Notes under the pieces: generated by a model
What the model saw: the letters and a program-made list of their open reading frames with translations, nothing else
The model's database searches: none
What the model was told of the DNA's origin: nothing
In this document: in pieces, positions 43,600 to 54,340 of the stretch
How positions within the stretch are numbered: position 1 is the first letter of the stretch
How the letters are laid out: every line of letters begins with the position of its first letter
Source: Acanthococcus lagerstroemiae
Lineage: Eukaryota; Arthropoda; Insecta; Hemiptera; Eriococcidae
Assembly: GCA_031841125.1 (NCBI GenBank)
Contig: CM063113.1
Location: forward strand, 38,284,197-38,348,196
Direction: 5' to 3'
Length of the DNA stretch: 64,000 nucleotides
Program-made: the position numbers and the translations under genes

Positions 43600-44190
43600 A
43601 CGGTTATCTTAAATCATTTATTTAGTTGAGATATTAATTTGGAGTCAGAACTTGTGGTACACCTCGCCTCTCACTTTCTCTTTTGCTTAGTTCCGACGAA
43701 CCCTCGCTAGGCATATGAAAGCAGGTGCGCTAGTAGTCTAGCCAGGAACATAGGCGAACTGTCACTCTGCGTGTTACCTGGTGGGCCAGCGTATCTAAGC
43801 GAGGAGTTGGCACCACAGTGAAGATCAATCCTACGTGATCATCGATAAAATATTATTTTCAATCAAAAAAGAAAATTCTGAGAAAATTTACAGAATTTTC
43901 TGTGTGAGAATATGCTTGAAAACCTCTCGAGGGTATTTTCCAACAATTTGATGGAGCTTGCCCGAATTCACTAAATTGGCGCGTAGAATTTTAATCGCAA
44001 TACGAATCACAAAAAGGGAGGATCTTCACAAGCGTAAGTCTGTAGAAGTAGAAGACATTCGTTGTAGTTAATACTCGCAAAATTGATTTTCCACCGCTAC
44101 GAGAGAGCGCACCAGTAATTGCGTTAAACGATAGGAACGATAAGGCGTCGAATATTTCCCATCCATATCGAGGACGCTCGACGGAGCTTA
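43600..44190. other. No gene seen
   Basis: Mixed sequence; no frames or element ends recognised. Confidence 0.3.
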
Positions 44191-44195
44191 AATAC

Positions 44196-44379
44196 AGCCG
44201 GGGCTGGTTTTAAGTATTTTGCCGCCTTGGACTGCAGTATTTTTGCCGCCTTATTTCTTTACATCCTCTTCCGCAAAATTGAAGTAATTGTTTTTTTTTT
44301 GGGCCGCAAATTTTACCGTCCCAAAATTTTGTCACTTTGTGCTGTAGCCCAGTCAGCCCATATGGTTAAAAGGGCGCTG
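44196..44379 (+). mobile_element. Small hAT-like MITE, family shared with 48456-48599
   Basis: The sequence between CAG...GGCTGGTTTTAAGTA and TTAAAAGGGCGCTG is similar along its length to 48456-48599 (GGTTTTAAGTA, GCCGC, TTACATCC, CCGCAAA, GGGCCGCAAATTT, GCTGTAGCCCAGTCA). CAGGGCCGG-type ends fit hAT. The 8-bp duplication is not preserved. Confidence 0.5.
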
Positions 44380-46034
44380 AATCAAAACCTATCGATCCTA
44401 ATTTGTCACATAAAAATCACCCGTTAGTGGTAAAATGGTTTTAGAAAATTCCGGAGTCAGATCTGTAATCATAATGAACGTGAAAACACTTTGAGAAATA
44501 TATCCTTTCCTTTACCCCATAAATGTAAATTTTCCTCATTTTCATGTGAACCTCTGAAATTTCAGGCTGTATAGGTAACCAGTAGTAGTGCCTCCTTCCG
44601 AGCAGAAGGTATGCTGTAGGGTGATTCCGGTGGGAGAGGGGAACTGGGAAGCCAAAAGGCAGAAAAAAGCAACCAGTCAAAGTAAAAATTTTTGAATTTC
44701 AGTCTTATAGCACAAGACCGCGTCTAAACCCTACTTACCGTATAAAAATTTCCCAATAATTTATACTCTGTTGTATCCAAACATTCTCATCTTAAGGCGT
44801 AAGTATCATAAAATGTTACTGATTTATCTAAAGTTTTCCTTGTTCGAAAAAATACAATTTTGGAAGTATTTAAAAAATTTGAATAGTTAACACACTCAGA
44901 TATTAAGATGATTGTCAATTCTGAACACCAGAATTTCTACCGGAACCCCCCTTTAGTTTAAATAAAATACAAAAAAAAACAACAAAAAAAAAACATTAAC
45001 GTTTTAGCTTTATTGGAAAAGAGGAACGTGTGCCACACGCCTTCTGTAAAGAAATACACTGAATAAAAATTTTCAATATGTAATTTAATTGGGTTGAAAA
45101 TTTTTTCTCATAATTTTCAAGAAGCTATACGATGTTGGTCAAGCATAAAATAAAGCTTGACTGCAAAATGTGGGTCAATGGTCTCAAGGGATGACTCTCA
45201 AATGAAAAGCGGAGGAGCGGAAAATGAAACTCGAGATACGGATTGACTTAGAGGGTTGGTGTTTTCTTAAGTCGATTTGCGGGTAATTTTGATGTCTGAT
45301 CTCCCGAGGAACCACGAAAGGAGGTTGGCACCAAATATTGTTAATTTTTTTGAGATATGACCTCATTACAATTGTTCGAGGTCATTGTAGCCAATTCGTG
45401 TCCGACTCGTCTGTGACCCCAGAAAGGATCCAAATTAAATTATAATTTTTTTTTTGAAATTATTGAATAGTAACCAGGACACCTTCTCGATCGACTGATT
45501 GTCATTTGGTCTCAACTCCCTTTAGTAGCCCTCCGAGAAACTGAATGTAAGAACTACTTCAAATTGAATTCAGTTACTTGAAAAACCAATTGCATGTTCT
45601 TGGCCCTCCTGCTCCCTTTCTGAAGCCATCCCCTAAGGTCAATGACTTTGACTGCGGAGCCAAACTATTTTGCTTTCGAGCACAGTCCCGTAGCCAATTG
45701 AAATCGATAAGAACTAATTTTCACATTAATCAAATTAATTTTCGGTTAACAATATCAAAACTTCGTATATTTTTCCTTGCGAAGAAAAAAGGACGTGTAG
45801 CACATATCTCTCCCTCATTCGCTCGAACTAAAACTTTGCAGAATTTTCTCGTGTTTTATTAAAACTGATTAAGGGTGGTAGGATCCTTAGGAAAATTTGA
45901 AAGAATAAATTCCCACTAAGACTGAATATAAACTACTCCGGTAGATAATTATATAAAAAAAAGAAAACCCTTTACCAAACATTTTAAATTTTGAAGAAAA
46001 TAAAACAATTTTCGATGTAAATTACTATCGATTA
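44380..46034. other. No gene seen
   Basis: A+T-rich. CAGTCCCGTAGCCAATTG at 45683-45700 looks like a single hAT-type left end; no matching right end is seen. Confidence 0.3.
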
Positions 46035-47503
46035 CTAGGGGGCTTCGCCCCCTGGCCGCTTCGCGGTCCAACCCTCAAGCCCAAGGGTAGTGGTGGGTGA
46101 GAGATCCTCGTGGCGGAGGAAATCCTTGTAGGAGAGGGTGACCATTGAGGAAGGAGGAGGTAGTGGTGGGTGAGGATCCTAGAGGGGCAGTAAAATTTTG
46201 GTAGATAAAGGCCCGGGGGTGTAAGAGGTACTCATGGTAGAGGAGGGAGCTCCTAAAGGGGAGGAAAACCACGGTGGTGGCGGAGACTGTAGTGGGAGGT
46301 AAAGGCTCCGAATGGGGAGGGGGATAATAGTGAGGAAGTGGTCCTGGCGGAGGAGGAAGTTCATGGTGAGAGAAGCGGCCGGGATGGCGAATGAAGGCCA
46401 TGGTGCGGGAGGTTCTGGTCCTGGGGAGGGGGTCTTGAGAGGAAGGGTTCTAGAGCGGGAGGAGTGGTCATGGTGGTGGAAGCTCCTGGTTGGAAGACAA
46501 GGGGATCTTCGAGGTGGTTGAGCGAGGAGGTAGTAGGGTGATAGAGCCGCGGAAGGGAAGGCTGTGGAGATGAACTAAGGCCACCATTGGGAGGGAGTAG
46601 AGACTGCGAATCGCTTACCCTGTCCCACTAATTGCTTATTTCTCCATGGGTAGCCTACCCCTAGGAGGTGGTTCATGTTGGAGGGAGCTCCAGAATGAGA
46701 AGGAGATCCATGGGTGGCGTGACCTCAGGAGGGGGATAAAGGCTCTGGGTGGTCGGTGGATAATGGTGAGTAATAGGTCCTGGTGGAGGAAGAAGTCCTT
46801 GGTGAGAGAGGCGGCCAGGAAGGCGAATGAAGGCCATGGTGCGGAAGGTTCTGGTCCCGGGCAGGTGGTCTTGAAGGGAGGGGTTCTTGTGGGGGAGGAG
46901 TGGTCATGGTGGTGGAAGCTCCTGGTTGGTGGACCAGGGGATCTTTGTGGTGGTTGAGCGAGGAGGCCGTAGGGTGATGGAGCCGCGGAAGGGGAAGACT
47001 TTAGAGAGGGACTAAACCCGCCATTGGGGAGGTCGTAGTGATGGGTTAAGAGGTCTTGGTGGGAGTGTGGTACGTGAACAGAAATGAAGGCCATAGTGGT
47101 GTGGGGTGGTCGAAGGACGAGGTCCTAATAAAGGGCACTCAGGGTGGAAGAGGGTGATCGGGGGAGACTAGATGGAGGACTATGGCCATTGTGGGGAAGG
47201 AGTTTGTGGCTGAGGAAGGCTGCGACTGTTGAGGTGTGATCGTGGACGCGGAGAGCAGCCATGGTCAACGAGGGGGCGTGGTGGAGGAGGAGGAGGCTCG
47301 TGATGAAGAAAGGATGGAAGGGGGTTCATTGTGGAAGATTGAGGACCGCTGATAGAGGGGAGCAAAAGAAGCACAAAGCAAACCTCAACTCAGTATCAAA
47401 AGTTTCTGACCAAACACTGAGGACTGTGGCGGTTGGACGAGGCGCGAAGCGAGTGACGGCGGGGGGTTGGGCCGCGAAGCGGCCAGGGGACGAAGCCCCC
47501 TAG
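46035..47503. mobile_element. G-rich 1.47 kb element with 40-bp TIRs
   Basis: The left end is CTAGGGGGCTTCGCCCCCTG then GCCGCTTCGCGGTCCAACCC; the right end read inward is CTAGGGGGCTTCGTCCCCTG then GCCGCTTCGCGGCCCAACCC. Each end can fold into two hairpins. CTAG at both edges could be a 4-bp duplication. The interior plus strand is extremely rich in G and A and poor in C and T (46080-47340). It contains a roughly 270-bp direct duplication (46332-46605 and 46765-47035). Minus-strand frames are Pro/Ser-rich and look like composition effects. Confidence 0.75.
46332..47035. repeat. Direct duplication (offset about 432 bp) inside the G-rich element
   Basis: Both copies contain GGCGAATGAAGGCCATGGTG, GGAGGAGTGGTCATGGTGGT, GGAAGCTCCTGGTTGG, GGTGGTTGAGCGAGGAGG and GATAGAGCCGCGGAAGG-like text in the same order. 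The unit between them carries GGGTAGCCTACCCCTAGG (46650-46667), shared with 11.8-12.0 kb. Confidence 0.8.
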
Positions 47504-48455
47504 TTTATGTTAAAACAGATTATGTCCTTGAAAGTAGCTGATTTGCCCCTGCAATTTTTCTGATTTTTAGGTAGGCAACCTGCAGTATCGGTAAATGTCA
47601 TTATATGTCTTTTATGTCTAATTATGTCTGTTATGTCTTAGACGAAAGCCGGGATTTACATATCAGGCTCCTTGGAGTTTTTCCAGGAGGGGGGAGGAGG
47701 AGTTTTGGTTTTTAATATATAGAGAGAATAGAAATTTTGAAACCAGACCTTGATTTCCCATGGCTGATGAGGTTTCAGCCTGGGGCGACAAAGGGACGGC
47801 AAATTTTAAAAACACGTTATAGTTTTCTTCCGCTCTCACCTTAAGTCTTTATATGCAAATTCAAATATACGTAATTGGTGGGAGGGCTCCGAAATTCTCC
47901 TGGGGCATACCATAAGTTGGGTGGCAGAGGTATTTCAGTCGAAAGTAGTAGATCCGAGCCTAACCTGGAATTTTTTGACTTATGCGATACGTAAAGAAAA
48001 GAAAGATAATGCACAGGGCAAAGTGAGTTGAGAGTCAATCAAAAGGAATCACTTTATATACAAGGAGCACAAAATATTTATACATACACCCGAGTCCTAA
48101 GGCAAATCTGATTTCTGATTTAAAGAGAATTTAAAAAATGGTATTCTTCTGACCTATTGTTTCAAAAGCCACCCTGAGAAGTTAATAACTTTGTTGAGTT
48201 GCTGTTCCTTCCATTACCACCCCATCCTACTGTAGAGAAATATCGTAGAATTTCCTCAATATAGAGCTGTCCTTTTTTTCTGATGTATTCCGTATTAGGT
48301 ATAAGTAATTGCCTAAAATATTGAATATCTGGTCTGCAATTCCCTTCCCAAAATGGGTCTTAAAATGTTGTAATCGAGGGGCGCTCCTACAACGTCTCCC
48401 AGAGTTGGTCAATTTAGTAAAATTAACCCTTACTTAGAAAAATTGGAATGGAAAT
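47504..48455. other. No gene seen
   Basis: GTCTTTTATGTCTAATTATG-type words recur at 47600-47640. Otherwise A+T-rich, non-coding. Confidence 0.3.
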
Positions 48456-48599
48456 CAGGGCCGGTTTTAAGTACTTGGCCGCTTTATTATTTTACATCCC
48501 CCCTCCCGCAAATATTTTTTCGGGTCGCAAATTTGCCGTACCAAAGTTTTGCCGCTTTGGGCTGCAGTCCAGTCAACCCGTATGGCAAAACCGGCACTG
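48456..48599 (+). mobile_element. Small hAT-like MITE (CAGGGCCGGTTTTAA ends)
   Basis: Left CAGGGCCGGTTTTAAG; right read inward CAGTGCCGGTTTTGCC. 144 bp. It is the better-preserved member of the pair with 44196-44379. Flanks show no clear duplication. Confidence 0.6.
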
Positions 48600-49139
48600 A
48601 ATACAGCTGCAGAAAATACTCACCCTGCTGTCTCGCATCCTGGAAACTGGAATGTAATAATTCGATAACGAAAACCGCACAACCTATAACGAAGAAAGCT
48701 TTTTCATATGATTATCATTTTGACGAGAGAACTTGAAAACGGGATAATACACGTAGAAATTGAATTTGGAAATACCTTAATGAGAGGATATCTGTCAATA
48801 TTAAACATTCATTGCTACCGGAATCCAAAAGTCATAATTCCTTCAAGCGCGGATTAATTACCTCGATTTGGCGGGAACGGTAATGCAATTTTAATTAAGG
48901 TGTCGCTGGGAGAAAACGAACTGCCTCGCAATGGTCCAAAACTGAGAGCATTTTCGAGAAAAAAAAAAGTTTTAGATGTATATATTTTTATAATGTAAGC
49001 CTGAGGGCTTTATTTTTAATCAGCGAGTTGTAACGTGAGAAACAGATCGACCAGGCTCAAGAAGAGCTTGTGATCCCCTTCAATGATTGAGGCAGCCCTC
49101 GTCTGATTCTCTAATTGCAAGTTCAGTAGTATCGGGCTA

Positions 49140-49645
49140 TTAAGGATAGTTTCGCTCAAGTATAGCTAGTTATGAACTCTGAATAGGTTTTAGGCTATAC
49201 AGAATCTCGGTACCCTTATTAAAAGGGGACTACAAAATTTTGTCCCCTCTGGACCCCTATTATTTTCACATTGGACGTGTTGGAAATGTTTTACATAGAA
49301 TTCCTTCACATTACCTTCAAATTTAGTGGCTACACTGCCTCCCTTCAGAAATAATTTCTCTAATCTCTAATTCACATAAAAATGTGTATTTGTCTTTGCC
49401 CCTTTCGGCGGATCTAGGGGCGTTAGAAATATGGTATCCACCCCATTTGGCCATCATCGACTCTAAATTCAAATTTACTCCAACTCTGCCGAGGACCCCT
49501 TTCTTCCTGCTCTGTGGGACGCTGATTGTGCTGATGGGAGGCGCCTTGCTTAGCGCTCACTGGTCTTCCTGGGGGTGGGTTTGCCGTCTCCGGGATTTTT
49601 CGGGGATCATAATTTGCATGCTTTTCTGGAAAACCCGGGCACACC
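49140..49645 (+). repeat. Dispersed repeat, related to 58250-58990
   Basis: Phrases shared with the 58 kb block: TACAAAATTTTGTCCCCTCT then GGACCCCT, CCCTTTCGGCGGATCTAGG then GGCGTTAGAAAT, CATTTGGCCATCATCGACTC and CACTGGTCTTCCTGGG. Part is direct and part inverted relative to 58 kb. No protein recognised. Confidence 0.65.
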
Positions 49646-49649
49646 CTGT

Positions 49650-50035
49650 TCGAGTGTGAGGCCTGGGACCAGGAGAGACGTGGGACGGCAACAGCGATCG
49701 ATCCCGGCGGCAGAGACACCAGAAGCGACAACAACGACGGCGTCATCAGCGGCACCTTGATTCCGGAAATGTGGAAGAGCAGAAGCGGATGGAATCGGGT
49801 GTCGGCCTTTGTCTCGACCATCATGAAGAGGAAGGATACAGACAGAGTGGTCGAGGCCGAGGGCCGACGGACAAAGCTCGGCCCACACAATCGAACAAAA
49901 CAACTCTGTATCATACTAGAAAAGCTGCTGCAGCTGCTCCGGATCCCCTGCAAGGCTCCCCGCCGTCATCACCTTCTTGCGTCGCCACACGTACCAAGAC
50001 GAGGAGGTGAGGGGTGAGTGAAGAGGAAGCGCGGG
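49650..50035 (-). repeat. Inverted copy of the 41.3-42.3 kb repeat
   Basis: See 42047-42310. The minus-strand frame of 176 codons across 49423-49953 reads through two different repeats, so I do not treat it as a gene. Confidence 0.65.
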
Positions 50036-50039
50036 ATTG

Positions 50040-51332
50040 AAAACGAAAGCTTCAAAACATTTGGGAAAATCTTGGCAGAACCATTGGCTAAACTATTCAA
50101 CTGGGCACTCTCCTCGGGTCTTTCCCCAAGATAATGTGTGATTCAGAGATCATCTTACTCCACAAGAAAAGAGACTGAGCAGAGATCAATAACTATCGCC
50201 CAATCAGTCTGTCCTCGAATATTGGGAAAGGGTTTATGGAAATTTTGAAAAATCGTATCTACAAGATTTTAAATGACCGAACAGCCAGTGAAGCAGGCAG
50301 GATTCTGAAAAAACTTTAACACAATCGACCACATTCAAACAGTCAACTTCTAGAAAAAACCAACGAATTCAACATAAATTTGGTAATTATGTTTATAGAT
50401 TTTAATAAAGCTTTCGACTCCCTCTTTCATGACAAAATTTGGCTCACGTTAGCTCAGCAAGGGGTTCCGAAAAAGATTATCAAATTTCTAAAAAATATAT
50501 ATGAAAACTCAAGAGCTCAAATTAAACTGGATAAAGAAAGCGAGTAGTTTAGGGTTGAACACGAAGTAAAACAAGAGGATCCACTCTCCCCCAAACATTT
50601 TAATGCAGTCTTAGAACATATTTTTCGGCAAATTAATTGGCAGGGAAGGGGGATCAAAATTAAAATTAGAGACCAAGATTTATTCCACTATAAATATTTA
50701 GATAACACCTTAGATTTGCAGACGATATTACGATTATAGCAAAGAATGGGGACGAACTTAGAACCATGGCGGAGGACCTGAGGAGAGAGAGTGCGAAAGT
50801 TGGCCTGACAATTAACCAAGATAAAACAAAAATCATAACAAACATCAAACATCTTGACGAAATCAAAATTGCTAACATAAAAATAGAAGAGGTTACGGAA
50901 AACACGTTGGTATTTGGGACAGATTTTATCAACCAAAAATAAAACAGAAAAATAGCTAAAAATCTGTAGAGCAAATGCCTGGAAAGCATTTTGGGCACAG
51001 AGATACATACTGTAACGAGATTCGCACTGAAAAACGCACGAAAACACGTACTATGAACTTTTAATAGCACACTAATACAAAACGCACAAAAACAGTAGTT
51101 AGATCACTTGGAAAACGAACAATTTATCGCATAAAAACTAGACTACTCGGCGTCGGCCAGCGGCCTTTATATATCCCGGGGTTATCGGTGAACCTCCTTA
51201 TCGCTCCCGTTATCGAACTTCTATTCTGCTGCTCGAAACGTGTCGATCTTTCTTCGCTTATCTCGAATGTTCGGGAACATTTGCCACAATACTGAAGAGT
51301 AAAATGAAATTGAACACTAAAATAAGATTGCC
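50040..51332 (+). pseudogene. RTE-like LINE RT fragment, split by a solo LTR
   Basis: The plus strand reads LAEPLAKLFNWALSSG, INNYRPISLSSNIGKGFMEI, LVIMFIDFNKAFDSLFHDKI (catalytic Asp), QEDPLSPKHFNAVLE (normally RQGDPLSP), LRFADDITIIAKNGDEL (catalytic DD kept), GLTINQDKTKIITN, then KCLESILGTE. Stops and frameshifts occur near 50183, 50316, 50548 and 50688. Immediately after the LTR the reading resumes as ILKSKMKLNTKIRL (51289-51332), so the LTR sits inside the RT C-terminal region. It is the same family as 39833-41011. Confidence 0.85.
51011..51288 (-). mobile_element. Solo LTR (278 bp) with 4-bp ATAC duplication
   Basis: In minus orientation it starts TGTGGCAAATGTTCCCGAAC and ends GAATCTCGTTACA, the TG...CA ends of an LTR. 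ATAC flanks both sides (51007-51010 and 51289-51292). Inside is a TATA box, TATATAAAGG (minus, around 51167), with GAGTAGTCTAGTT about 30 bp downstream as a plausible start region. Four-base duplications and this layout fit Gypsy-type elements. No internal genes remain, so it is the product of LTR-LTR recombination. Confidence 0.85.
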
Positions 51333-51855
51333 ATTAGATGTGTTGAATCGGGTTGGTTGGCCCGTGTTTAGTAAACAGATTTCGGCATCTTCTTGTAGGA
51401 GTCGATCTATGGTGTTACCCTTGCTGTCTATTTTGTAAGATCCCCATGTGGGGTTATGGGCATTTAGGTCGCCTAGCAGAGTGAAGGGTGTAGGAAGTGG
51501 CGTAGTGATATTAGTGATGTCTGCATGTGATAATTGGTAATCTAGAGGTATGTACGCATTGTATAAGGTGAATTTAATTCTGCGCATCGGATGGCATGTA
51601 GACGGTTGTGTTTTGGATGCCTGTGTTGACTTGGACTGGTTTTTGGTAACTATAGAGTTATGGATGAGTATGGCGGTTCCACCGGCTGCTATTTGAGCGC
51701 CCATGTAATCTTAACAAAAGATTTGATATTGTTTTATTCGATGTTGATAGTGTGTGTTTCTAGGAGACAGATGATTTTTGGAGATTTTATAGCAATCAGT
51801 TGTGTAAGCTCTTCGTTGTTGTTGTAGAATCCGTTAATGTTCCATTGCATTTTGC
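51333..51855 (-). pseudogene. Jockey-type LINE endonuclease domain (ORF2 N-terminus)
   Basis: The minus strand opens with MQWNINGFYNNNEELTQLI, SPKIICLLETHT (catalytic Glu), a stop, then AAGGTAILIHNSI, FTLYNAYIPLDYQ, PFTLLGDLNAHNPTWGS (Asp/Asn) and LLNTGQPTRFNTSNGN. It breaks off before the SDH motif, at the junction with the RTE-like fragment. Upstream on the minus strand (51860-52110) INKAKTTAKEIFQQLKTLPI may be the ORF1 tail. Confidence 0.8.
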
Positions 51856-52114
51856 TCCATCATTCCTATACTCCGAATTCTGTGTTGAGTCTATTCAGGA
51901 ATTTTGTGATACTTATTTTGATTCTGTGATCCGTTGTAGATTAGTGTATGGTTTGCAGTTGGGTGGCGACGACGATTGGGTTGATTGGCAGGGTTTTCAA
52001 CTGCTGAAAGATTTCTTTTGCTGTAGTTTTAGCTTTGTTGATTTCTAATGCTTTTGTAATTTGTTGCTAGTTCAAGCTGTTTTTAATTGTTTTGGACTGC
52101 TGCTGAATTAGTTC

Positions 52115-53265
52115 TCTAACTGGATTCCTATTAGTTTTTCTGTATTCGGTTTAATTACATTGGCCGTAACTTATTATTTCTATTTCGACAAAAAAATCTT
52201 CTGGAACGGGCGGTAGAGGGGAGTGGATGATGATTTTTAAGGAGAGGGAACTGAGAAGAATGCAAAATTAAAAGAAAAACAATATCTTCCAGAATGATGG
52301 GGGGGGGGCAATGATTGTTAAGGAGAAAAACCAGACTTTACCTATTATACATTTAATTTACTAATGTGAAAGATAACAGATTCTTAGGGGAAAGGATAAA
52401 ATGATATTTTCGCATCCTCCTAATTCTGTATCGGAGGGGTCATCGCCTGTGGACTCCAGTGATATTTTCAAGCACTGTTGCCCAAACTGTAGTATAACAC
52501 CGGTTTTGGTACTTGGATACTAAACATAGAGTATATTTCAGGTTTACTATCGAATAATTACTCGCTAACACACGGGCGATTTTGTGAACAAACACGTGGC
52601 ATCTCCACCCTCTTCCGTTTGCATTTTGATAAAGATCACCCCGGCGTATATTACTTAATGCGTGTTCCCACCTGACCTCGTGACGTTCATCTTCAAAATT
52701 ACGTGTTTTTCTCGCTTTTATACAGTTATATTTATGTCCCAACTATACGAGCTAGTGTATAAGTTGCAAAATTACAAGGTTTTCCAAAAGTTCGTTCGGT
52801 ATTGATAAGCATTTCTGGCATCAAGTAAGTTCGAAAATGAGGTCCGAAACCCGATGCTAGTGAGTTATGCACCCAATATAATATCAGCTAGACATGAAAG
52901 ACAGCGTGCGAGTTGAAAAGTTTAGATAGGCGAGCTTCGAAAGCTAATCGGGGTAATTAACGTTTCTCGAATACACCGTTCGAATATTATAAAAATCGGT
53001 CGGGAACATTTGGGCTTTATGAAAAACATATACAAAGACGAAGATGTCAGCCATGTATACGTGATTTTTTTTTTTAATTTTGTTAAATTCAATTTTTATG
53101 ATAAGTTTTGAAGCAAATCTAATAAGGTTCCACCACACGGGGTTCTGATCCCACTACACGCGAGGTTATGGTTAGATAATAGTCTTTATACTGAGACTGT
53201 GTTCAATTTATAGGTTTTCGGGAGTATCGAATTCAATTTTAAAAGTAGTTTTTGGAGTTGACCCA
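52115..53265. other. No confident gene
   Basis: A G homopolymer lies at about 52302-52310 and a T homopolymer at 53066-53075. The 100-codon minus frame at 52440-52742 is listed under rejected items. Confidence 0.3.
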
Positions 53266-53269
53266 TTAT

Positions 53270-54340
53270 TTTTTTTTTTGTATAAGGTGACGTTGTGTGC
53301 ACCATGCTCAAACCTTGTGTGGTTCATTGCACTTTTACTTATGTTGCTGTCAAGGATCAGCTCAGTAGCCTCACTTTTACAGCCAAATGAGAACAGAGTT
53401 CAATCTCTCGACTTCACTAGGTTCTGGATGCTCCAATCCTAATAGTTCCCGCCTTGCCCCGATTATTGCTGGGCATTAGTATATGATGTAAATCGAGGTT
53501 TTCTCCTCTTCTCCACAGTGCCTGCAGGAGCTGCTTTTCAGCTCTTCTGTTCTATTGTGGCTCCATGTCTAGTCAATAAACCGACCATGAGCTTAAACTC
53601 CGTTCACGTTAAGAAGTCGTAAACAAACCATATCGATGTTTATGTTTTCCTCAGGGGTTTGTTTATGACTTCTTAACGTGAACGGAGTTTAGCATGTTTT
53701 CCATCGAGCTCTAGTAGGAACTCGGCGTTCTTACTGGGAGCGTCCCCTATCAAAGTTTTGCTAACTGTCATACCGCTGGCCATCTGGTTTCTTATTCGAA
53801 CCTTCACACTGGATTTTATGACGCTGTATGCTACTGGAAGACACGGCCTGGACATTACCAGTTCCTTTTTTATGCCCTCATTCGTTAGCTTGTCTGCGAT
53901 CACGTTCTCTTTTGTGCCGCAGTGCCCCGATGCCCACAGTATGTGACACGATCCTCCTGAGCAAGGGTGTATAATTTGTTAATGCAGTCCGCCACCACGG
54001 AGGATGTAGTTTGCTGTGCCGATAGTGCCTTATTAGCCGTCTAACTATTAGATTAGATGCGTTTATTAACAAGGCCCTGCTGCTGGCTTCTGTCAACGGC
54101 CATCATAATCACCACCTCTGCTTGTAGGATAGTGGCTCCCTCACCCAGGGCCACTGAATAGCTGTCAGCGCCTTTTGCATTCGTAATTCAGGCTCCTGCT
54201 CTTAGACATTCTTTGAGGCATCTGAAAACCATACATGCTCTTCGTTTCCTACAATGTTTGACCACCTCTTTTTCCATGTCTTTTTTTCTCTCGGTGGAAG
54301 CAAACGGGTTTCGCAGTGGGAACCCTCATACCTCTTTGTG
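53270..54340 (-). pseudogene. R1-like LINE: RNase H domain, zinc motif and 3' end
   Basis: The minus strand reads VWFSDASKN (normally TDGSK), KGADSYSVALGEGATILQAE (catalytic Glu), CINKLYTLAQEDRV, LWASGHCGTKENVIADKLTN, EFLLELDGKHAKL, an inserted hairpin (53594-53691), MVGLLTRHGATIEQ, then SCRHCGEEEKTSIYI (CxxC...). A T run at about 53267-53278 is the poly-A on this strand. Frame changes occur repeatedly. The 3' UTR matches 13440-13680. Confidence 0.8.
53594..53691. mobile_element. 98-bp foldback insert with 36-bp arms
   Basis: Arms 53594-53629 and 53656-53691 pair at 35 of 36 positions (TAAACTCCGTTCACGTTAAG and following bases), loop 26 bp. It interrupts the R1-like ORF2 between HAKL and MVGLL. 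The flanks, GCT and GCA, give no firm duplication. Confidence 0.8.

Noticed and set aside
46636..47094. 152-codon Pro/Ser/His-rich minus frame in the G-rich element.
   Set aside because: Composition effect of a purine-rich plus strand; several overlapping frames look alike and no start context stands out.
46035..47503. Helitron call for the G-rich element (CTAG|T right end with hairpin).
   Set aside because: Both ends are long perfect inverted repeats and CTAG occurs on both sides, which does not fit a canonical Helitron; left as unclassified.
49423..49953. 176-codon minus-strand frame.
   Set aside because: It runs across two unrelated dispersed repeats, has no domain pattern and is open because of G+C-rich composition.
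52440..52742. 100-codon minus frame with NANGRGWRCHVFVHKIARVL, vaguely like a LINE endonuclease.
   Set aside because: Only a loose resemblance; no catalytic Glu, Asp or SDH motif, and the neighbours give no support.
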